This document shows, piece after piece, positions 49,253-57,733 of a DNA stretch of 64,000 nucleotides (within the stretch, counting starts at the first letter, position 1; every line of letters begins with the position of its first letter). Both the position numbers and the translations under genes were made by a program. The notes under the pieces were generated by a model, which had not been told where the DNA came from, ran no database searches, and saw nothing but the letters and a program-made list of their open reading frames with translations. This stretch comes from Rhizobium sp. TH135 (GTDB taxonomy: Bacteria; Pseudomonadota; Alphaproteobacteria; Rhizobiales; Rhizobiaceae), in assembly GCF_002855515.1 (NCBI RefSeq), contig NZ_PKRP01000009.1:97868-161867 (forward strand), in the 5' to 3' direction.

Positions 49253-49619
49253 ATTCAAAAGAAAGAGTGGCGTATGCTCCTCTTTCATTAGCTAGCTACA
49301 TTCATGCTGCAAAGGGATTCCTAGTTCGGGCTGCCGCGGCTACTGTGCTGGATCGTCGGTCCATACTGGGCAACGAACTTTAAATAAGGCGCCGAGGGAG
49401 TGAAGTGTGGCGCACAGTCTGTTCCCACCTTCAGAAAGGGTCGCGCGTCGCTGAGGGTCATGCAGGCAAAGATTGTAGTCCTGGTGTCAGACCCAGTTCC
49501 ATACCAAGTTTTGCGGCAAAGTTGCACGGTGCACGATACCCGTTAAGGTAACCCCTACCTGAATCCTTATCCATGAAACAGCCGCGATACGTCCGCTTTT
49601 GTCGGGAGACAAAATCTAG
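49253..49619. other. intergenic spacer; no supported gene
   Basis: It contains a 7-bp inverted repeat (GAAAGAG at 49261-49267, CTCTTTC at 49280-49286) that may mark the end of the LysR-linked transcript. A 68-codon leftward frame (about 49527-49321) has no recognisable family features and no obvious ribosome site, so it is not called. The promoter of the next operon begins at 49620. Confidence 0.5.
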
Positions 49620-49648
49620 TTGACAGAAAAATTGGATCGTTCCATAAC
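49620..49648 (+). promoter_or_regulatory. sigma70-type promoter of the long rightward operon
   Basis: TTGACA (49620-49625) matches the -35 consensus exactly. With a 17-bp spacer, CATAAC (49643-49648) matches four of six -10 positions. The first gene starts at 49697 behind AAGGAGATGG. It is the clearest promoter in the window. Confidence 0.65.
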
Positions 49649-49661
49649 AATTGGAACGATC
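49635..49661. promoter_or_regulatory. 10-bp inverted repeat over the -10 box, candidate repressor operator
   Basis: GATCGTTCCA (49635-49644) is perfectly mirrored by TGGAACGATC (49652-49661) across seven bases and covers the -10 hexamer. This geometry fits a LacI- or GntR-type repressor. No regulator gene adjoins, so it should be encoded to the right of the window or elsewhere. Confidence 0.65.
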
Positions 49662-49696
49662 TAAATCTTAGTCGTATTATCTGAAGGAGATGGAAA

Positions 49697-50698
49697 ATGC
49701 GGTGGGCCCTGATCGGAGCCAGCACGATTGCGCGTCAGTATATGGTCGGCGCGATCCGCGCCCAGCAAGGCGAGATTGTCAACGTCTTGAGCGGATCGGG
49801 TGAGCGTGCCCGGGCGTTTGCAGTCGAGCACCATATCCCGCGATCAGGCACTGACCTGGACGAGCTTCTGGCCGACCCCACAATCGACGCTGTGTACATC
49901 TCGACCACCAATGAAAAGCATCTGCCGCAGGCGCTCGCCGCCATAAAGGCCGGGAAGCATGTGCTCTGCGAGAAGCCTCTGGCGCTTAACCTTGAGGATG
50001 CGGCTGCGATGGTCCGCGCCGCCGAAGAAGCCGGGCTCGTCTTCGCCACCAATCACCATCTGCGTTGCTCCGGCAGTCACCGTGCCGTGCGCGCACTCAT
50101 CGCCTCTGGTCGCATCGGTCGCGTACTTTCCTTACGTCTCCACCACGCTGTGTTTCTGCCGCCGCATCTTCAGGGATGGCGGATCAATGCGCCGGATGCG
50201 GGTGGTGGGGTCATTCCCGACATCACCGTCCACGACGCCGATGTCGCGCGTTTCCTTCTCGGTGAAGATCCGGTTTCGGTTGTGGCGCAGATGAAAAGTT
50301 CTGGGCTGGGCAAGGGCGTCGAGGATTCCGCCATGTCCGTCTGGGCCATGCCCTCGGGCGCGATGGTGATGAGCCATGAGAGCTTCACCCATCCCTTTGC
50401 CGGCTCTGGTCTTGAGGTCCACGGTACGGACGGATCGATCTTCGCCCGGGATGTCATGACGCAGAACCCGATCGGTTCGATTGAGCTGGTCACCGCTTCC
50501 GGACGCGAGGTGATCGGCTTTGACCACCATGATCTTTACGCAGAGGGCGTTCGGCGTTTCCAGGCCGCCGTGGCCGGTGATGGTGAGCCGGCAGCAACCG
50601 GTTTCGATGGCGTCAAGTCGCTCGCAGTGGCGCTTGCCGTGCGTGATGCTGCCGCGCGCGGGGTTCGGGTCGACGTGAATTACGGAGGTGTCCGTTGA
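49697..50698 (+). CDS. Gfo/Idh/MocA-family NAD(P) oxidoreductase
   Basis: This 333-aa protein has an N-terminal Rossmann fold (RWALIGASTIARQYMVGAIR, VYISTTNEKHLPQALAAIKA) and the family EKP motif GKHVLCEKPLALN (about 90-102, catalytic Lys). The C-terminal substrate domain has GGGVIPDITVHDADVARFLL carrying the D-x2-x-H pair typical of sugar dehydrogenases. Such enzymes oxidise ring hydroxyls of sugars, inositols and glycosides. It is the first gene of the operon and its stop overlaps the TTG of the CoA-transferase gene. Confidence 0.9.
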   Translation: MRWALIGASTIARQYMVGAIRAQQGEIVNVLSGSGERARAFAVEHHIPRSGTDLDELLADPTIDAVYISTTNEKHLPQALAAIKAGKHVLCEKPLALNLEDAAAMVRAAEEAGLVFATNHHLRCSGSHRAVRALIASGRIGRVLSLRLHHAVFLPPHLQGWRINAPDAGGGVIPDITVHDADVARFLLGEDPVSVVAQMKSSGLGKGVEDSAMSVWAMPSGAMVMSHESFTHPFAGSGLEVHGTDGSIFARDVMTQNPIGSIELVTASGREVIGFDHHDLYAEGVRRFQAAVAGDGEPAATGFDGVKSLAVALAVRDAAARGVRVDVNYGGVR

Positions 50699-52266
50699 GC
50701 AAGCTTGTTGCCGCCGCAGAGGCCGTCTCGCGCATCCCCGATGGCGCCGTCGTCACGGTATCATCGTCATCAGCGCTCGGTTGCCCGGATTTCGTCCTGG
50801 CCGCCCTCGGTTGCCGCTTCGAAACGGAAGGCCATCCACGCAATCTCACCATGCTGCATCCGATTGCCGCCGGCGACATGTACGGCGTCAAGGGCATCGA
50901 CCATATCGCGAAGGACGGCCTGATCCGCCGTGTGCTTGCCGGCTCCTATCCGTCTGGTCCGTCGAGCTTGCCGATGCCCGAGATCTGGAAGATGGTCGTC
51001 GAAGACAGGGTCGAGGCCTACAATGTGCCTTCCGGCATCATGTTCGACATGCACCGTGAAGCGGCTGCCCGGCGTCCCGGCGTGCTGACCCGCATCGGCC
51101 TCGAAACCTTCGTCGATCCGGTCCGCGAAGGCTGTGCGATGAATGACAGCGCATCATGCCATCCCATCGTCAGTCGCGTCGATTTCGCCGGCGAAACCTG
51201 GCTGCACTTTCCGAACATCTATCCGGATGTCTGCATTCTAAGAGCCACAACAGCCGACGAGCGCGGCAATCTCACCTATGAGCACGAGGGCGCCTATCTC
51301 GGCGGGCTCGAACAGGCGATCGCGACGCGCAACAATGGCGGCCTCGTCATTGCCCAGGTGAGCCGCATGACGGCGGCCGGAAGCCTTCGTCCGCATGACG
51401 TGCGCGTGCCCGGTCATCTCGTCGACCTCGTGGTCCTTGATCCCGAGCAGAAACAGACCTGCGAGACACCCTATGATCCGGCGATCTCCGGCCAGATCAT
51501 GCGGCCCTGGTCGAGCTTCAAGCTGGCCGAACATGGCGTTGAGAAGGTGATCGCCAGACGGGCGGCTCTTGAACTGAAAGCCGGCATGACGGCCAATCTC
51601 GGCTTCGGCATCAGCGCGCAGGTGCCGCGTATCCTGCTGGAGGAGGGGCATCCCGAGGCAGTCACCTGGGCGATCGAACAGGGCGCCGTTGGTGGCATGC
51701 CGCTCACCGATTTCGCCTTCGGCTGTGCCTCGAATGCCGACGCCTTCGTGCCGTCACCGCAGCAGTTCATTTATTTCCAGGGCGGTGGCTTCGACGTCTC
51801 CTTCCTCTCCTTCCTGGAGGTGGACGTCGAGGGCAATGTCAATGTCTCGAAGCTCGGCAAGAAACCCTATCTGACAGCAGGCTGCGGCGGCTTTGTCGAT
51901 ATCACCGCCCATGCCAGGAAGATCGTTTTCTCCGGATGGTTCGAGGCCGGTGCGGCAGTCGAACTGACCGAAGGCGGCATCCATGTCCGCAGTCCCGGCA
52001 AGTTCACCAAGATGGTCGACAAGGTCGAGCATGTGACGTTCTCCGGCAGAAGAGCCCGCGAGCAGGGGCAGGACGTGCTCTACATTACCGAGCGCTGCGT
52101 GATGCGCCTAACAGAGAGCGGCCTCGTGGCCACCGAAATCATGCCAGGCATCGAACCTGAACGGGACATAGTCGCTGCCTCGCAAGGGCGGGTGAAGATA
52201 GCGTCGGATGCCAAGGTCATCTCGACATCGCTGCTATCAAAGGATCCGATGGGGTGGGCGCCATGA
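50695..52266 (+). CDS. family I CoA-transferase (propionate/acyl CoA-transferase type)
   Basis: The 523-aa protein has both halves of a CoA-transferase fused. The N-terminal part has DGAVVTVSSSSALGCPDFVL and GIDHIAKDGLIRRVLAGSYP. The C-terminal part has KAGMTANLGFGISAQVPRIL and AIEQGAVGGMPLTDFAFGCA, with the catalytic Glu at about 328 in the place of the ENGxxGG motif of propionate CoA-transferase. The enzyme moves CoA from acetyl- or succinyl-CoA to another carboxylate. The start is TTG with GGAGG at good spacing. It overlaps both neighbours. CoA activation in a sugar operon implies that the substrate carries an acid side chain or yields an acid, an inference. Confidence 0.87.
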   Translation: MSKLVAAAEAVSRIPDGAVVTVSSSSALGCPDFVLAALGCRFETEGHPRNLTMLHPIAAGDMYGVKGIDHIAKDGLIRRVLAGSYPSGPSSLPMPEIWKMVVEDRVEAYNVPSGIMFDMHREAAARRPGVLTRIGLETFVDPVREGCAMNDSASCHPIVSRVDFAGETWLHFPNIYPDVCILRATTADERGNLTYEHEGAYLGGLEQAIATRNNGGLVIAQVSRMTAAGSLRPHDVRVPGHLVDLVVLDPEQKQTCETPYDPAISGQIMRPWSSFKLAEHGVEKVIARRAALELKAGMTANLGFGISAQVPRILLEEGHPEAVTWAIEQGAVGGMPLTDFAFGCASNADAFVPSPQQFIYFQGGGFDVSFLSFLEVDVEGNVNVSKLGKKPYLTAGCGGFVDITAHARKIVFSGWFEAGAAVELTEGGIHVRSPGKFTKMVDKVEHVTFSGRRAREQGQDVLYITERCVMRLTESGLVATEIMPGIEPERDIVAASQGRVKIASDAKVISTSLLSKDPMGWAP

Positions 52267-53030
52267 GTGCCGTTCAGCTCCATATCGCCGATGGCATTGC
52301 CGAGATCCGGCTGGACAACCCGGCGAAACTCAATGCCTTCACGGTCGAGATGCTGGAGCAACTCTCCGGTCATCTCGACCGGCTGGAGCGGATGAATGAT
52401 GTTCGCTGCGTGATCGTCACGGCGGAAGGCGAGCGCGCCTTTTGTGCCGGGGCCGATATCAATGCCTGGGGTGATCTAACGCCTGCCCAATTTGGTCGCC
52501 ACTGGGTGCGCGATGGGCACCGGATCTTTGATCGGCTGGCGCGGCTGTCGAAACCCGTGATTGCGGCCATGGCAGGCCATGCCTTTGGTGGCGGTCTGGA
52601 ATTGGCTGCCGCCTGCGATGTCAGGGTCATGGCACCATCCGCCACGATCGCGCTTCCGGAAGCCCATGTTGGCGTCGTGCCCGGCTGGTCGGGCACGCAG
52701 CGCCTGGCGCGGCTGCTGCCGGAGCCGATCCTGAAGGAGATGGCCGTGTTCGGACGGCGGATCTCCGCCGAGCGCGCCCATGCTTCTGGCTTCGTGGCAG
52801 AGATCTCGGCCACCCCGGTCGAGACGGCCAGAAGCCTGGCTCAGTCGGTTCTTGGCCTGTCGCCGCGCGCCGTCGAAGTGGCGAAATTCATGATCCATGC
52901 GGGGCGGGGCGAGGATCGCGATGCCATGATCGAAGCGTTGGGCAGCGCCGCAATTGCCGCCAGTGCCGATCGCGACGAAGGTGTCGCCGCCTTCAGGGCG
53001 AAACGCAAACCCGCATTTTCGGGAGAATGA
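52263..53030 (+). CDS. enoyl-CoA hydratase/isomerase family protein
   Basis: The 255-aa crotonase-fold protein has IRLDNPAKLNAFTVEMLEQL, the oxyanion-hole segments ERAFCAGADINAWGDL (about 62-77) and AMAGHAFGGGLELAAACDVR (about 102-121), and IALPEAHVGVVPGWSGTQRL (about 131-150) with a catalytic-position Glu. It hydrates or isomerises, or in some relatives cleaves, an acyl-CoA. Its ATG overlaps the CoA-transferase stop (ATGA), which strongly suggests it acts on the CoA ester that enzyme makes. Confidence 0.9.
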   Translation: MSAVQLHIADGIAEIRLDNPAKLNAFTVEMLEQLSGHLDRLERMNDVRCVIVTAEGERAFCAGADINAWGDLTPAQFGRHWVRDGHRIFDRLARLSKPVIAAMAGHAFGGGLELAAACDVRVMAPSATIALPEAHVGVVPGWSGTQRLARLLPEPILKEMAVFGRRISAERAHASGFVAEISATPVETARSLAQSVLGLSPRAVEVAKFMIHAGRGEDRDAMIEALGSAAIAASADRDEGVAAFRAKRKPAFSGE

Positions 53031-53031
53031 C

Positions 53032-54555
53032 ATGAACGATATGACCATGACCTCAGCCGTCGCCCATCCGCTGCCAAAGGCGCCTTTCGCAGGGCGGCAC
53101 TTGATCGACGGCATCTGGCAGGACAATGCCGGTGGCGCGACCTTCGACAGGGTGTCGCCCTCCCATGGCATCGTCGTCAGCCGTTCCGCACGCGGTGGCG
53201 CGGCGGAGACGGAAGCTGCGATTGCCGCCGCCCGACGGGCCTTCGACCTGGGCACATGGAGCCGTGCGACCGGCAAGGACCGCTCGATGTTCCTGCTCAA
53301 AGTCGCCGATCTCATCGAGGCCAATGTCGAGCGCATGGCGCTTCTCGAAACGCTGGAAAGCGGCAAGCCGATTTCCCAGGCCCGGGGTGAAGTTTCCGGC
53401 GCCGCCGACCTCTGGCGCTATGCGGCAGCGCTTGCTCGCACGCTGCATGGCGACAGCCACAATTCGCTTGGCGAGGACATGCTGGCCGTGGTGTTGAAGC
53501 AGCCGATCGGCGTCGTCTCCATCATCACGCCCTGGAATTTCCCCTTCTGGATTCTCAGTCAGAAGCTGCCTTTTGCGCTTGCGGCTGGCTGCACCTGCGT
53601 GATCAAGCCCTCGGAAATGACGCCGTCGACCACAGTGATGCTCGGCGAACTGCTGATCGAGGCGGGGTTGCCCGCCGGTGTGGTTAACATCGTCCTCGGT
53701 TTCGGCCAGCCGGTTGGCACGCTGATGGCGGAACATCCCCATGTCGATATGGTGAGCTTCACCGGTTCTACCGCCGTCGGCAAGGCGATCAGTGCGGCAG
53801 CGTCCAAGACGCTGAAGAAGGTCGCGCTCGAACTGGGTGGCAAGAACCCGCAGGTCGTCTTCCCGGACGCCGATCTGGACGCAGCCGCCGATGCGATCAC
53901 CTTCGGCGTCTATTTCAATGCCGGCGAATGCTGCAATTCCGGCAGCCGCATCATCGTGCATGAGGACATCGCGGAAGCCCTGGTCGAAAAGGTCGTGACG
54001 CTCTCCCGCAAGGTCGCCTTCGGCGATCCGCTCAATCCCGACACCCAGGTCGGCGCGATCATTTCTGAGGCTCATCAGCAGAAGATCGCCGCTTATGTTC
54101 GTGATGCGGTGGCGTCGGGCGCGAAGCTTGCCCTCGGCGGCGAAGCGGTCCGCCATCCGGGCCTGCCCGGTGATTTCTTCGCGCCGACGGTCGTGACGAA
54201 TGTCCGCCCTGATATGCCGATTGCCCGGGAGGAGGTCTTTGGCCCGGTGCTTGCTGTCCTCACCTTCAAGACGCTGGAAGAGGCCATCTCCCTCGTCAAT
54301 GACGCGTCCTACGGTCTGTCCGCGGGCGTCTGGAGCGAGAATGTGCACACTTGCCTCGCCTTCGCGCGCCGCGCTGAAGCTGGCACCGTCTGGACCAACA
54401 CCTGGATGGATGGCTTCCCGGAAGTCGCCTTTGGCGGCTTCAAGCAGAGCGGCCAGGGCCGCGAGAATGGCCGCTACGGCCTCGATGAATTCCTGGAGAT
54501 CAAATCCGTCGTGATGCGCATCGGCAAGACCAGGCCGAACTGGGTACGCGACTGA
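53032..54555 (+). CDS. aldehyde dehydrogenase (betaine-aldehyde-dehydrogenase-like)
   Basis: The ATG at 53032 (behind GGGAGAATGAC, 1 bp after the hydratase stop) gives 507 aa. It has the cofactor region VVSIITPWNFPFWILSQKLP, SFTGSTAVGKAISAAASKTL, the catalytic Glu in VALELGGKNPQVVFPDADLD and the nucleophile Cys in FNAGECCNSGSR. The C-terminal EVAFGGFKQSGQGRENGRYG is usual. It oxidises an aldehyde to a carboxylate with NAD(P). The aldehyde could be released by the hydratase/lyase step upstream or formed by a GMC oxidoreductase downstream. Confidence 0.92.
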   Translation: MNDMTMTSAVAHPLPKAPFAGRHLIDGIWQDNAGGATFDRVSPSHGIVVSRSARGGAAETEAAIAAARRAFDLGTWSRATGKDRSMFLLKVADLIEANVERMALLETLESGKPISQARGEVSGAADLWRYAAALARTLHGDSHNSLGEDMLAVVLKQPIGVVSIITPWNFPFWILSQKLPFALAAGCTCVIKPSEMTPSTTVMLGELLIEAGLPAGVVNIVLGFGQPVGTLMAEHPHVDMVSFTGSTAVGKAISAAASKTLKKVALELGGKNPQVVFPDADLDAAADAITFGVYFNAGECCNSGSRIIVHEDIAEALVEKVVTLSRKVAFGDPLNPDTQVGAIISEAHQQKIAAYVRDAVASGAKLALGGEAVRHPGLPGDFFAPTVVTNVRPDMPIAREEVFGPVLAVLTFKTLEEAISLVNDASYGLSAGVWSENVHTCLAFARRAEAGTVWTNTWMDGFPEVAFGGFKQSGQGRENGRYGLDEFLEIKSVVMRIGKTRPNWVRD

Positions 54556-54599
54556 CTTCCGGAACGATTGAAAGCAACGCATCAAACAGGAGGAATAAC

Positions 54600-55853
54600 A
54601 TGCGTAGCCTTTTCAAGACCATGCTGATTACCGGTACCATGCTGGCGGGCACCGCCGGCATCTCTCATGCCACCGACGTCGAGGTGCTCCACTGGTGGAC
54701 CTCGGGCGGTGAAGCCGCAGCGCTCAACGTTCTGAAGGAGGATCTGAACGCCAAGGGCATCGGCTGGGTCGATATGCCGGTCGCCGGTGGCGGCGGGGAG
54801 GCCGCCATGACCGCACTGCGCGCCCGCGTCACCGCAGGCGACCCGCCGACGGCCGTCCAGATGCTCGGCTTCGATATTCTCGACTGGGCGGAGCAGGGCG
54901 CGCTTGGCAATCTCGACGAAGTTGCTGCTGCCGAAGGCTGGGACAAGGTCGTGCCGGAAGCGCTGCAGAAGTTTTCGAAGTATGACGGTCGCTGGATAGC
55001 AGCGCCCGTCAACGTCCACTCGACCAACTGGGTCTGGATCAACAAGGCAGCCCTTGATGCAGCCGGCGGCAAGGCACCCGAGAGCTGGGACGAGCTCGTC
55101 GCCGTTCTCGACAAGATGAAGGCAAACGGCATCACGCCGCTCGCCCATGGTGGTCAGCCCTGGCAGGACGCGACCGTCTTCGATGGCGTCGTTCTATCCA
55201 AGGGGAACGACTTCTATAAGAAGGCCTTCATCGATCTCGACGAAGCCACACTCACTGGCCCCGATATGGCCGATGCCTTCGATCGCCTGATCAAGCTGCG
55301 CAGCTATGCCGACGACAACTTCTCCGGTCGCGACTGGAACCTGGCCTCGGCCATGGTCATCGAAGGCAAGGCCGGCATGCAGATGATGGGTGACTGGGCC
55401 AAGGGCGAATTCCTGAAGGCCGGCAAGAAGCCGGGCGAAGACTTCGTCTGCATCCGCTTCCCCGGAACGCAGGGGTCCGTGACGTTCAACTCGGACCAGT
55501 TCGCGATGTTCAACGTTTCGGGCGATGACAAGGTCAAGGCGCAGATGGCCATGGCCTCTGCCATCGAAAGCCCGAAATTCCAGTCGGCCTTCAACGTCGT
55601 CAAGGGATCGGTTCCGGCCCGCACCGACGTGCCGGACACGGACTTCGACGATTGCGGCAAGAAGGGCATGAAGGACCTCGCAGAGGCAAGTTCTGCCGGT
55701 TCGCTGTTCGGCTCCATGGCCCATGGCCATGCAGCACCTGCTGCCGTGAAGAACGCCGTCTATGACGTCGTGACCAAGGCCTTCAATGGTGGCTTCAAGG
55801 ATGGTGCAGAGGCCGCCAAGGCGCTCGGCGAAGCGGTCGCCGCCGCAAAGTAA
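54600..55853 (+). CDS. extracellular sugar-binding protein of CUT1 ABC importer
   Basis: The 417-aa protein has a signal peptide (FKTMLITGTMLAGTAGISHA) and a mature start TDVEVLHWWTSGGEAAALNV. This is followed by the glucose/mannose-type family pattern VAGGGGEAAMTALRARVTAG, APVNVHSTNWVWINKAALDA, AHGGQPWQDATVFDGVVL and GKAGMQMMGDWAKGEFLKAG. Relatives bind glucose and mannose or aryl-glucosides. AGGAGGAATAAC precedes the ATG. It supplies the importer encoded by the next three genes. A hairpin follows its stop. Confidence 0.93.
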   Translation: MRSLFKTMLITGTMLAGTAGISHATDVEVLHWWTSGGEAAALNVLKEDLNAKGIGWVDMPVAGGGGEAAMTALRARVTAGDPPTAVQMLGFDILDWAEQGALGNLDEVAAAEGWDKVVPEALQKFSKYDGRWIAAPVNVHSTNWVWINKAALDAAGGKAPESWDELVAVLDKMKANGITPLAHGGQPWQDATVFDGVVLSKGNDFYKKAFIDLDEATLTGPDMADAFDRLIKLRSYADDNFSGRDWNLASAMVIEGKAGMQMMGDWAKGEFLKAGKKPGEDFVCIRFPGTQGSVTFNSDQFAMFNVSGDDKVKAQMAMASAIESPKFQSAFNVVKGSVPARTDVPDTDFDDCGKKGMKDLAEASSAGSLFGSMAHGHAAPAAVKNAVYDVVTKAFNGGFKDGAEAAKALGEAVAAAK

Positions 55854-55860
55854 CCTCCCC

Positions 55861-55890
55861 GTCGCGAGTGGCCTCCTCGTCGCTCGCGAC
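55861..55890 (+). terminator. hairpin after the binding-protein gene
   Basis: GTCGCGAG (55861-55868) pairs with CTCGCGAC (55883-55890). A further GACGCCG/CGGCGTC pair lies just downstream (about 55897-55927). There is no T-run, so it is likely an mRNA-stabilising or attenuating structure. Confidence 0.5.
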
Positions 55891-55957
55891 CCCTCCGACG
55901 CCGTCTGCCAGGTGAAAGGCGGCGTCGGTCTATCCAGACCGTACCAGGAGAAACCTC

Positions 55958-56851
55958 ATGACAAGCTCGACCCGGGCTGACTTGCGCACGCGCATACAGG
56001 ATTGGCTGCCGAAGGTGGTGTTGGCACCCTCCTTTGCTGTCACTCTCCTGTTTGTCTACGGCTTCATCCTGTTCACCGTGTTCCTATCGTTTACCGGCTC
56101 CAAGATGTTGCCGGTCTACAATTTCGTCGGCTTCACCAATTACAGCCGGCTCTGGGCGCAGGAAAACTGGCATATCGCGATCAGCAATATCGCGATCTTT
56201 GCCAGCCTCTACATCGTCATCTGCACCGCACTCGGCCTGATGCTCGCGATCTTCCTTGATCAGAAGATAAGGGGCGAGGGGCTGCTGCGTCCCATCTATC
56301 TCTATCCGATGGCGCTGTCTTTCATCGTCACGGGCACGGCCTGGAAGTGGTTCCTCGATCCGGGCATCGGTCTGGAGCGCATCATGCGGCTTTGGGGATG
56401 GGAGAGCTTCTCCTTCACCTGGATCAAGGACAATGACATGGCTGTTTACACCATCGTCATTGCGGCGGTCTGGCAGACCAGCGGCTTTGTCATGGCGATG
56501 TTTTTGGCGGGCTTGCGCGGGATCGACAACGAGATCCTGAAGGCCGCCCAGATCGACGGCGCCTCGAGCTTCCAGCTTTATCGCCGGATCGTCATCCCGA
56601 TGCTGCGGCCGGCCTTCCTCTCGGCCTTCGTCATCCTCAGTCACCTCGCGATCAAGTCCTATGACCTTGTCATCGCGCTGACGGGCGGTGGTCCAGGGCG
56701 TGCTACCGAGATGCCGGCGACCTTCATGTATTCCTACACCTTCACCCGCAACCAGATGGGCGTCGGTTCCGCCTCGGCGGTAATCATGCTGATGACCATC
56801 GCGGCCATCATGGTTCCCTATCTCTATGCCGAACTGAAGGAGAAGAACTGA
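55958..56851 (+). CDS. CUT1 ABC transporter permease (MalF/glucose type)
   Basis: The 297-aa inner-membrane protein has six spans. It shows SFTGSKMLPVYNFVGFTNYS near the first periplasmic loop, LYPMALSFIVTGTAWKWFLD, and the EAA-loop equivalent LKAAQIDGASSFQLYRRIVI (AAQID replaces EAA, as in glucose-type permeases). It starts behind CCAGGAGAAACC. Its stop shares a base with the next ATG (TGATG). Confidence 0.92.
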   Translation: MTSSTRADLRTRIQDWLPKVVLAPSFAVTLLFVYGFILFTVFLSFTGSKMLPVYNFVGFTNYSRLWAQENWHIAISNIAIFASLYIVICTALGLMLAIFLDQKIRGEGLLRPIYLYPMALSFIVTGTAWKWFLDPGIGLERIMRLWGWESFSFTWIKDNDMAVYTIVIAAVWQTSGFVMAMFLAGLRGIDNEILKAAQIDGASSFQLYRRIVIPMLRPAFLSAFVILSHLAIKSYDLVIALTGGGPGRATEMPATFMYSYTFTRNQMGVGSASAVIMLMTIAAIMVPYLYAELKEKN

Positions 56852-57729
56852 TGTCTGCCGTCAGTCAGGACACCGCCGTCAGGACCGGTCGCGTCACCCG
56901 CGCCTTCATCTATCTGGTGCTTCTCCTCTTCGCGCTCTTCTATTTGCTGCCGCTCTATGTGATGGGTATCAACTCGCTGAAGCCGCTGCCGGAAATCACC
57001 GGCGGCAACATGATGGCGCTGCCGCAAACCTGGACGCTGGACGCCTGGCGCTCCGCCTGGTCGACTGCCCAGATTGGCGTGTCGCCGACCGGTCTGAAAC
57101 CTTATTTCCTGAATTCCATCCTGATGGTCGTGCCCGCCGTCGCCATCTCGACGATCCTCGGCGCGCTGAACGGTTACGTGCTGACGAAATGGCGTTTCCG
57201 CGGCGACACCATCGTCTTCGGTCTGATGCTGTTTTCCTGCTTCATCCCGTTCCAGATCGTGCTGATCCCCATGGCACTGGTGCTTGGCAAACTCGGGCTC
57301 GCCGGTTCGGTTCCGGGGCTGGTGCTGGTCCATGTGGTCTACGGTATCGGCTTTACCACGCTCTACTACCGCAACTACTACGCCACCTTCCCGACCGAAC
57401 TGGTCAAGGCGGCACAGATCGACGGCGCCGGTTTCTTCCGCATCTTCTGGCGCATCCTGCTGCCGGTCTCCGGCCCGATCACCGTCGTCTCCGTCATCTG
57501 GCAGTTCACCAATATCTGGAATGACTTCCTGTTCGGTGTCTCCTTCGGCGGCACGAGCCAGCCGATGACGGCGGCGCTCAACAACCTCGTTCAGTCCTCC
57601 ACGGGGGTGAAGGAATACAATGTCCACTTTGCGGGCGCGATCATCGCCGCCCTTCCCACCCTTCTCGTTTACGTCGTCGCCGGGCGCTATTTCGTGCGCG
57701 GACTGATGGCCGGTTCAGTCAAAGGATAA
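56851..57729 (+). CDS. CUT1 ABC transporter permease (MalG/glucose type)
   Basis: The 292-aa inner-membrane protein has six spans (AFIYLVLLLFALFYLLPLYV first). It carries the ATPase-contact loop LVKAAQIDGAGFFRIFWRIL and the ending YFVRGLMAGSVKG, typical of MalG-type permeases. It pairs with the permease immediately upstream. Confidence 0.92.
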   Translation: MSAVSQDTAVRTGRVTRAFIYLVLLLFALFYLLPLYVMGINSLKPLPEITGGNMMALPQTWTLDAWRSAWSTAQIGVSPTGLKPYFLNSILMVVPAVAISTILGALNGYVLTKWRFRGDTIVFGLMLFSCFIPFQIVLIPMALVLGKLGLAGSVPGLVLVHVVYGIGFTTLYYRNYYATFPTELVKAAQIDGAGFFRIFWRILLPVSGPITVVSVIWQFTNIWNDFLFGVSFGGTSQPMTAALNNLVQSSTGVKEYNVHFAGAIIAALPTLLVYVVAGRYFVRGLMAGSVKG

Positions 57730-57733
57730 GATA

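Noticed and set aside
49321..49527. 68-codon leftward frame in the spacer before the Gfo/Idh operon
   Set aside because: No ribosome site, no family pattern, and composition is unlike the neighbouring genes.
53053..54585. 510-codon leftward frame opposite the aldehyde dehydrogenase
   Set aside because: Shadow of a well-conserved enzyme gene; rich in Arg/His/Asp and without motifs.
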